The notes under the pieces were generated by a model. That model saw only the letters and a program-made list of their open reading frames with translations. It was not told where the DNA came from and made no database searches. 11,828 bases of DNA from Accumulibacter sp. (GTDB taxonomy: Bacteria > Pseudomonadota > Gammaproteobacteria > Burkholderiales > Rhodocyclaceae): NCBI GenBank assembly GCA_031284185.1, contig JAITAJ010000015.1, forward strand, positions 1 through 11,828, written 5' to 3'. Made by a program: the position numbers and the translations under genes. Shown one piece after another: positions 6,995 through 11,828 of the stretch (position 1 is its first letter; every line of letters begins with the position of its first letter).

Positions 6995-7974
6995 TGCGCT
7001 TCCCGTGCCGATTCCGCCGTTCCCGGCGTTTTTCGCACTTCCCAGGCGCTGGCCCATTTGAGGGTTTCCGAACGGACATCTTCCACGAGCATCTTGAACA
7101 GATACGTCTCTTTTGTGTCTTTACGCGCTTCGCCGGAAGGGTGGGTTGCGAGGGGGAGTAAAACCGTCCGGATGGCATAGGCTGGCGCATATCCCTGAAC
7201 GTCCTGTTCCTTCAAGTGCGCTTCAAGAAGACGCCGCATCCTTTCCCTTTTTTGCGCCTTGGATTCAGGCAGTCTGCTTGCATTGGGCGAAGGCGTCGCA
7301 AGGGACATCCCGACCGGCGCCGTCCCGTCCGCTTCAGGGGATGGCAAGGAAGCATTCGGTTCCGGCGATGGCAGCGGCAAGGGAAAAATGCGATCCCCCG
7401 TGTTTACGCCTTGCCACATTTCTCCGGAGAACGGCGTTTCCCTTGGGGATGGCCGTTCCGACATTCTCGCAGACGCGGGCTGAAGCGGCGCGCGCCTGAA
7501 GAATTGCCATGCCGGCGATGGCTCATCCTCGCCGGGAATCGCCAGTGCTTCCCATCCCGGCTTCTCCTCGTCTGGAGGAACGGACCGGCGTGCCTCGGGA
7601 TCGGGAAGGGGAAGCTCGTCGTCAAGAACCCGCAATGTGCCCTGCGCACGCAAGGCGGTACGAATGGCGTCCGTCACGCGCCGGGAATCCACGCATTCCC
7701 CCGTTCGGTTGTCGACCTCGACAATGACGGCCAAGGGGGTCACCCCGGCCGCCCAGCGGGAAGGATAGCGCATGTTTTTACCGCTCAGGACGGTCGGTAT
7801 CATGGCATGTGTCATGGCGCCGGCCACCAGCCGCAATTCCGATGACAGGTCGTCCTCCGCGATGCTGACCTCGCCCATTTCATTCACGTAATAGGCCGGC
7901 TCCTCCCTTGTCGCGCAAGCCTGCAGGAGGCAGAGCGTCACGCAGAACGCGGTCATCGAACGGAGAAGTTTCAT
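6991..7974 (-). CDS. LpoB-like lipoprotein with long disordered insert
   Basis: A 327-residue lipoprotein. Residues 1-20 are a lipoprotein signal with lipobox LLQAC, Cys20 being the lipidation site; residue 21 is Ala, which favours outer-membrane sorting. The next part ('MTHAMIP...', then 'VEVDNRTGECVDSRRVTDAI' at about 86-105 and 'ALRAQGTLRVLDDE') resembles LpoB, the outer-membrane activator of penicillin-binding protein PBP1B. The C-terminal part ('YLFKMLVEDVRSETLKWASA' at about 291-310, then 'WEVRKT') matches the LpoB pattern of a closing strand plus W-x-x-x-x-E-x-R-K. Between the halves lies a Pro/Ser/Glu-rich segment of about 120 residues (120-240) not found in standard LpoB. It starts 13 bases after tssA. 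A link to local peptidoglycan synthesis or to anchoring the T6SS across the wall is inferred from family and place. Family call moderate; lipoprotein call strong. Confidence 0.75.
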   Translation of the reverse strand: MKLLRSMTAFCVTLCLLQACATREEPAYYVNEMGEVSIAEDDLSSELRLVAGAMTHAMIPTVLSGKNMRYPSRWAAGVTPLAVIVEVDNRTGECVDSRRVTDAIRTALRAQGTLRVLDDELPLPDPEARRSVPPDEEKPGWEALAIPGEDEPSPAWQFFRRAPLQPASARMSERPSPRETPFSGEMWQGVNTGDRIFPLPLPSPEPNASLPSPEADGTAPVGMSLATPSPNASRLPESKAQKRERMRRLLEAHLKEQDVQGYAPAYAIRTVLLPLATHPSGEARKDTKETYLFKMLVEDVRSETLKWASAWEVRKTPGTAESAREAQ

Positions 7975-7987
7975 CCCGGAACTCTCG

Positions 7988-9124
7988 TCATCGACTGTCG
8001 TTCGACCAGCGTTCCAGAAGGTCGAGCGGAATTTCCTGCGCCACTTCGGAAAACTTGCGTCCGATCATGCGTTCGGCCTGCCGCAGCAAGACGGAAACGG
8101 GACTGCTCGGCTCGTACTGTTCAAACCATTCCCGAACGCCGCGAATGGTATGCAATGCGCTCTCGCGCGCCATTTCGGGCGAAACGGCGAAAGACGGCGC
8201 GCTCGGCAGGGCCGCGACCGGAGCGGGCGTCTCTTCGTCCGCGGGGTCTTCCGTCTCGGGGTCTTCCGGCGCCGCGTCCTGAACCGGAAAGGACATGGCC
8301 GCGCTCGAGGCCGGTCTTTCCCGCTGGAAATGGAATGGTTCCGAGCCTTCGCGGTAAAAATGGCCGAGCAGACGGAAAAAAACGCCAAGATCGGGCGCAT
8401 GTTCCCCCATGTTGGCCAGCAGCCACTCGTGCAGACGCCGCGCAAGCCGCGCGGATTCGATCAAGGCGAGCACGTTGGCGTCCCCGGAACGAACAAGGTC
8501 GTTCAGTTGGCGGCATACCGAATCCGGCGCGAGCGCGTCATCGAGCCGCGGGATCGCCAACGAGCGTTCCACGTCGCGGATTTGCAGGCGCGTCGCGGAA
8601 CTTTTGGCAAGCGCCACCTCTCGCAAGTCCCCCAACACCCCTTCGGGGTCGACCAGCGCCAAGAGGGCGTTGGCGCGTACCGTCGGGTCGTGCTCGCCGT
8701 CGATCGCGAGTTGCGGATGGACGTGATCCGGATACCGTTCGAGCCATCCGAGCAGGATTTCCAGCGCCTCGCGTAATCCGCGCGCCTGGACCAGATGGAT
8801 GCGGCAGCGCAGGAGCAGCAGCAGAAGGGTGATGTCGTGAGAACGCAGCAGCATCTGGCGGCATTCGCGTTCGATTTCCCCCCAGTTGGGTTCCTCCGGC
8901 GTCTTGACGAAATCGCCGTATTGCGCGTCGCCCTTGGGGATCATCCGGGTCTGCAAGGCGACGTATTCCGGGTCATATTCCAGATTCGGCCCGCAAGGCG
9001 CCGCTTCAGAGAGCGCCGTCAGGTATTTTTGCGGGTCGATTGCATTCTTGTTTTTCCTCATGCGCATTTCCTCGGCAAAGTCCGGATCCGCTTCGCTTGT
9101 TTTATTCTCGGACAGAGGGAACAT
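7988..9124 (-). CDS. tssA: TssA (ImpA family), T6SS assembly/priming protein
   Basis: A 378-residue (or 357-residue) TssA of the short class. TssA primes baseplate and sheath-tube polymerisation. The ImpA_N domain is clear: 'APCGPNLEYDPEYVAL', 'GDAQYGDFVKTPEEPNWGEI', 'ECRQMLLRSHDITLLLLLLR' and 'GWLERYPDHVHPQLAIDGEH' followed by 'DPTVRANALLAL'. A Pro/Glu/Ala linker precedes the C-terminal motif 'EWFEQYEPSSPVSVLLRQAE', typical of the ring-forming end of TssA. Start choice is uncertain: ATG at 9124 has AAGGG some 8 bases upstream, but ATG at 9061 ('MRKNKNAIDPQKYL') has GAGGA at a good distance and gives the usual N-terminal length. It heads the leftward operon and diverges from the TagK-like gene. 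Confidence 0.93.
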   Translation of the reverse strand: MFPLSENKTSEADPDFAEEMRMRKNKNAIDPQKYLTALSEAAPCGPNLEYDPEYVALQTRMIPKGDAQYGDFVKTPEEPNWGEIERECRQMLLRSHDITLLLLLLRCRIHLVQARGLREALEILLGWLERYPDHVHPQLAIDGEHDPTVRANALLALVDPEGVLGDLREVALAKSSATRLQIRDVERSLAIPRLDDALAPDSVCRQLNDLVRSGDANVLALIESARLARRLHEWLLANMGEHAPDLGVFFRLLGHFYREGSEPFHFQRERPASSAAMSFPVQDAAPEDPETEDPADEETPAPVAALPSAPSFAVSPEMARESALHTIRGVREWFEQYEPSSPVSVLLRQAERMIGRKFSEVAQEIPLDLLERWSNDSR

Positions 9125-9186
9125 TTTACAGACCCTTGCGCTAGAATGGCTCGGCTTGTTTCCTTGTTCATCCGTCTACGAAGGCC
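9125..9186 (+). promoter_or_regulatory. Divergent intergenic region; weak promoter candidate
   Basis: This short gap (125 bases if tssA starts at 9061) must hold the promoters for both operons. Rightward, TAGAAT at 9142-9147 is a good -10 hexamer about 40 bases before the ATG at 9187, but the -35 position (9118-9124) is poor, which may mean an activator or another sigma factor is needed. No sigma54 GG-N10-GC element was recognised. Leftward, TGTAAAAT (complement of 9123-9130) is a possible -10 if tssA starts at 9061. Confidence 0.3.
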
Positions 9187-10134
9187 ATGAACGATAATTT
9201 CTGTCTGAGTCTCCTGCGGCAGCAGGAATGCGAGGATCATACCGTTCTGGTACTGGCGGCGAGCGGCATTCTGGCCATGCCGGAGGAGGACGCGACCGTC
9301 CTGGGAGTTCCCCTCTCCGAAAGCGAGCTGACCGTCCTGCAACAGGCGGAAATTTTTTTCCAGAAGGACGTGACGGTCGATCCCGTTCGCTGGCAAGCGC
9401 GCTGCCACGGGAAAACCTGGGTATGCGCCGTCAATGACACGCGCCTTGCGCATGGCGAAGTCTTGTCCGTCAAATCGGGCGATCACATCGACATCGGACT
9501 GTTGCGGTTCAAGGTCATCACCGCCGACGAAACTTCTTTCCCGGGGGCGGCGCGCGGAATGCCCGTGGAAGCGGAATCCCTTGACCTGGGCGAGCTGGCG
9601 AGCAAGCCGAATTGGCGCGCGGCGAGTGATGAGGACAATCCGTTCGACATCGTTGGCGCGCGCGTCCCGCGCCTCGACGAGGCGCGGGACGCGGCGGCGC
9701 CGGAAGAGGACATCCTGGGCCGTCTTGCCGACGAATACGCCCAGGTCGTTCTGAATCCGGAGCATCTGCACCGGCAGCGCGAGGAAGAAAACGCGCCCGA
9801 ACCGGAGCATCCGCTCCTTTCCCTGGAGGAGGCATTGCCCCGCGATCAGGAATGGGAAGAGGATCAGTCGCTGGAGGATTTCGTATCGGGCAAGCTGACC
9901 ATCCAGGACGTTCTCGACCGCCTTGGGATCGACGATTTCCAGCAACTGGAGGAAAGCGAATCTTCCGGCGACGAGATACTGATGCTTTTTGCGCAAGGCG
10001 TGATACCGGGGCAAAAGCCAAGCGAGCGCATTCCGGCGAGAACGCGCCGCGATCACCACCGGATCAGCCTGGACAGCCATTACCAGCCGGAAGAGCGCGG
10101 CGGCGGTTCCGGCGGCTCCCGAACCGGATACTGA
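9187..10134 (+). CDS. FHA-like T6SS accessory protein, TagK type
   Basis: A 315-residue acidic, cytoplasmic protein. Residues about 40-115 resemble a divergent FHA fold: 'CAVNDTRLAHGEVLSVKSGD' followed by 'HIDIGLLRFKV' matches the usual end of FHA domains (asparagine, gene-specific loop, 'L..GD.I.IG...F.V'), although the phosphothreonine-binding Gly-Arg and Ser-x-x-His motifs of a working FHA are not evident. A long acidic linker follows (about 120-230), and then a conserved-looking C-terminal block 'SLEDFVSGKLTIQDVLDRLG' with 'IDDFQQLEESE', and a Gly-rich tail. FHA and TagK-type proteins occur in T6SS clusters of Burkholderia and Ralstonia, often next to impE and tssE, which fits here; the TagK name is from memory of that family and needs a profile search. 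It is separated from impE by 5 bases. Confidence 0.7.
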   Translation: MNDNFCLSLLRQQECEDHTVLVLAASGILAMPEEDATVLGVPLSESELTVLQQAEIFFQKDVTVDPVRWQARCHGKTWVCAVNDTRLAHGEVLSVKSGDHIDIGLLRFKVITADETSFPGAARGMPVEAESLDLGELASKPNWRAASDEDNPFDIVGARVPRLDEARDAAAPEEDILGRLADEYAQVVLNPEHLHRQREEENAPEPEHPLLSLEEALPRDQEWEEDQSLEDFVSGKLTIQDVLDRLGIDDFQQLEESESSGDEILMLFAQGVIPGQKPSERIPARTRRDHHRISLDSHYQPEERGGGSGGSRTGY

Positions 10135-10139
10135 ATGAC

Positions 10140-10970
10140 ATGAACCGACTCGATCACCCCAAGGCCCTGAAAGATCGAGGCGCCACCCTGGATGCGTGGT
10201 TGCGGCACGATTCGCTGCAGGAAGCCCTGGAGCGCATCCAGGAAAATGTGCGCTCCCGTCCGGGGGACGTCCGCGAACGCTGCTTGCTTTTCCAGATGGC
10301 GTGTTTCATGGGCGACTGGGATCGGGCGCTCAAACAATTGCAGGTCTGCGCGCGGATCGATCCCGAACGCGAGCAGACGGCGCAGGTGATGCGCGGCCTG
10401 ATCCGCAGCGAGGCGCTGCGCGCGAAAGTATTGGCCGGGGAAAATACGCCCGCTTACGTGATCGACCCGCCGCCCAAATGGGTGGCCGCTCTGCTGGAAG
10501 CCCTGTACGCCACCTCCCGGGGAGACGTCGAACTGGCGGACGCGGCGAGAAAACGGGCCTTGTCGGAGGCGCCGGATTCCCCTGGAGCAATCGACGGCGC
10601 GCCGTTTGCGTGGATTTCGGATTCCGACACCCGGCTCGGCCCGGTGTGCGAACTGGTGGTGGCCGGAGGATACCGCTGGTGTCCGTTCTGCGAGTTGTCC
10701 AGCCTGCGCCTGCATGCCCCGCAAGGTCTCCTGGATTTGCTGTGGGCCAGGGCGGAGTGCGCCCTGCGCGACGGGACGGAGTTTCAAGCCTATATCCCGG
10801 TACGCTATCCCGGTTCCGAGAACGGCACGGACGCGATTCGTCTCGCCCGCGAAACCACGTGGCGGGAGGAGGGGACGACCGGAATCATCGGTCTGGGCCA
10901 AAAGACCTGGATGACGGGGGGTGGAGACCACGCTCTGCTCGATCTCCGGGAAATCACGTTTTCGGCTTGA
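10140..10970 (+). CDS. tagJ: ImpE/TagJ, T6SS accessory protein
   Basis: A 276-residue ImpE-family protein (TagJ; HsiE1 in P. aeruginosa), which binds the N-terminal helix of TssB and occurs only in some T6SS classes, where it co-evolves with the sheath and ClpV. The N-terminal half has TPR-like helices ('QENVRSRPGDVRERCLLFQM', 'GDWDRALKQLQVCARIDPER'). The C-terminal ImpE signature is complete: 'APDSPGAIDGAPFAWISDSD' then 'TRLGPVCELVV', 'YRWCPFCELSSLRL', 'AYIPVRYPGSENGTDAIRLA' and 'GLGQKTWMTGGG' before 'ALLDLREI'. The frame is open far upstream inside the TagK-like gene; the ATG at 10140 is chosen because it lies 5 bases after that stop and begins the family N terminus. tssE follows after 12 bases. 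Confidence 0.93.
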   Translation: MNRLDHPKALKDRGATLDAWLRHDSLQEALERIQENVRSRPGDVRERCLLFQMACFMGDWDRALKQLQVCARIDPEREQTAQVMRGLIRSEALRAKVLAGENTPAYVIDPPPKWVAALLEALYATSRGDVELADAARKRALSEAPDSPGAIDGAPFAWISDSDTRLGPVCELVVAGGYRWCPFCELSSLRLHAPQGLLDLLWARAECALRDGTEFQAYIPVRYPGSENGTDAIRLARETTWREEGTTGIIGLGQKTWMTGGGDHALLDLREITFSA

Positions 10971-10982
10971 AAGAGGCGGCCC

Positions 10983-11531
10983 ATGCAACGCACGCATCCC
11001 CTTGCGCAAGAAAACGAAGTAAAAGCCGCGCCGACGCCCCTCCGGCCCTACGTGCATCTGAGGCCGACCCTGTTCGACCGCCTGTGCGACGACAATCCCC
11101 GGCGTCGGACCGAGTTGGCGAGGGAGATTTCGATATCCGCGAAGGAATTGCTGCAAATCATCCAGCGGGATCTGAGTTATCTCTTGAACACGATCAATGC
11201 TGGCGACCTGTTCAAGGACGGCAGTTTCCCGGAAGCGAGCGCTTCCACGCTGAACTATGGCATCGACCCCCTGGCGGGCGGCTATCTCCTGGAAAAGAAA
11301 CGGCGTCACATCGAACAGGCGATCCACCAGGCCATCCTCATCTTCGAACCCCGTCTGATACCGGAGTCCTTGAGCGTCGTTTCCCTGTTCGGCAACGACT
11401 CGTCGCGGCACTACAACATCCTGCGATTCGAGATCAGGGGACTGGTGCGCGCCGACCCGTACCCTCTCGAGTTCCTGGTGCAAAGTTCCGTGGATATGGA
11501 GACGAATCACTTTACGCTTTCCATCGCATGA
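10983..11531 (+). CDS. tssE: TssE, T6SS gp25-like baseplate protein
   Basis: A 182-residue TssE, related to T4 phage gp25 lysozyme-fold baseplate protein; it joins the TssFG baseplate wedge and nucleates sheath assembly. The N-terminal region has the family pattern 'LRPTLFDRLCDDNPRRRTEL', 'LLQIIQRDLSYLLNTINAGD', and the gp25 domain follows with 'LNYGIDPLAG', 'RHIEQAIHQAILIFEPRLIP' and 'NILRFEIRGLVRADPYPLEF' (the R-F-E-I-x-G region). The ATG has AGAGG about 8 bases upstream. It ends the rightward T6SS unit: no tssF or tssG follows, although tssE-tssF-tssG is the usual order. Confidence 0.95.
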   Translation: MQRTHPLAQENEVKAAPTPLRPYVHLRPTLFDRLCDDNPRRRTELAREISISAKELLQIIQRDLSYLLNTINAGDLFKDGSFPEASASTLNYGIDPLAGGYLLEKKRRHIEQAIHQAILIFEPRLIPESLSVVSLFGNDSSRHYNILRFEIRGLVRADPYPLEFLVQSSVDMETNHFTLSIA

Positions 11532-11637
11532 CCGTTCCGCCCTGGGGAACCGTGCCCAACATAAAATAACGAATCTGGCCCGTGCCCACGGAGGATTTAC
11601 TCCAAATGTCGGATCTCAAGAAATCCGGATCAACAAA

Positions 11638-11828
11638 ATGATGGTTGAGGAATTCGAGGCCGGTAACGGAAAGCGCGCGGCACATGCTGGTAATGTGTAC
11701 TTGGGAGGAAGCACCAATGACCACTACCGCGGCGTCTGGCCGGTGATACTGACGCCCTTCGACGACCAGCGCGAAATCGACTGGGAGTCGCTGAAGAAAC
11801 TGATCGACTGGTACATCGGCAAGGGCGT
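11638..11828 (+). CDS. DHDPS (DapA) family protein, N-terminal fragment
   Basis: The start of an enzyme of the dihydrodipicolinate synthase/N-acetylneuraminate lyase family, cut by the window end. The frame reads 'HYRGVWPVILTPFDDQREID' and 'WESLKKLIDWYIGKGV', the hallmark first strand ('P.. TPF') and helix of these TIM-barrel Schiff-base aldolases; the catalytic Lys lies beyond the window. Two start models exist. In the open frame, ATG at 11638 or 11641 adds 28 residues that do not look like the family and has no good ribosome site. A strong GGGAGGAA at 11703-11710 instead sits 6 bases before ATG 11717-11719, which is out of frame by exactly one base: one more C in the run at 11721-11722 would give MTHYRGVW, a typical family start. 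So the gene is either frameshifted at its start or translated from the upstream ATG. Substrate cannot be told; not part of the T6SS. Confidence 0.75.
   Translation, partial: MMVEEFEAGNGKRAAHAGNVYLGGSTNDHYRGVWPVILTPFDDQREIDWESLKKLIDWYIGKG
11703..11719 (+). promoter_or_regulatory. Strong ribosome binding site with out-of-frame ATG
   Basis: GGGAGGAA at 11703-11710 is spaced 6 bases from ATG at 11717. As the sequence stands this ATG opens only eight more codons before TGA, whereas the DHDPS-family reading frame starts one base out of phase. The site is therefore best explained as the original start of that gene. Confidence 0.55.

Noticed and set aside
9058..10080. 340-codon minus-strand open frame opposite the TagK-like gene
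   Set aside because: It overlaps the divergent promoter region and a well-supported plus-strand operon gene with tight spacing to impE; no recognisable domain.
10080..11510. 476-codon minus-strand open frame opposite impE and tssE
   Set aside because: Both genes on the other strand are confident family members; this is their shadow.
11512..11724. 70-codon minus-strand open frame between tssE and the DHDPS-family gene
   Set aside because: It reads somewhat like protein, but overlaps the tssE end and the start region of the next gene, has no clear ribosome site and no recognised family. Kept only as a remote possibility of a gene remnant.

Overview
The window carries part of a type VI secretion system (T6SS) locus from a moderately GC-rich proteobacterium. 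Gene content (FHA/TagK-like protein, ImpE/TagJ, TssE, 'Hcp1-size' Hcp, ClpV) and style point to a betaproteobacterium or a related gammaproteobacterium; the exact taxon cannot be read from the sequence.

Layout. Two transcription units diverge from about 9062-9186. Leftward (minus strand, in order of transcription): tssA (7988-9124); an accessory envelope block of an LpoB-like lipoprotein (6991-7974), a small probably frameshifted gene (6814-6994), a secreted protein of unknown function (6179-6817) and a decayed BON-domain gene (5671-6182); then tssH/clpV (2893-5583); then, behind its own sigma70-type promoter, tssB (2123-2692), tssC (602-2110) and hcp (27-509). Rightward (plus strand): an FHA-like TagK-type gene (9187-10134), impE/tagJ (10140-10970) and tssE (10983-11531). 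At the right edge begins an unrelated gene of the dihydrodipicolinate synthase (DHDPS/DapA) family.

How the genes work together. TssB and TssC form the contractile sheath, Hcp the inner tube, TssE and TssA belong to the baseplate and its priming, TagJ is the known partner of TssB, and TssH (ClpV) disassembles the contracted sheath. Genes for the membrane complex (TssJLM), the other baseplate parts (TssFGK) and the spike (VgrG/PAAR) are not in the window. TssE is normally followed by tssF and tssG; here it is followed by a metabolic gene, so the rightward operon ends or is broken there.

The most unusual part is 5671-7974. Its four genes are joined by successive 4-base start/stop overlaps (GTGA, ATGA, ATGA), so they look like one translationally coupled cassette of envelope proteins placed between tssA and clpV. 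Two neighbouring members share a duplicated signal-peptide region. The last member is clearly a pseudogene (one lost base in an A run, two C-to-T type nonsense codons). A similar one-base lesion may affect the small gene and the start of the DHDPS-family gene at the right edge. No RNA genes, CRISPR arrays or insertion sequences were seen, and no stretch over 300 bases lacks a gene.
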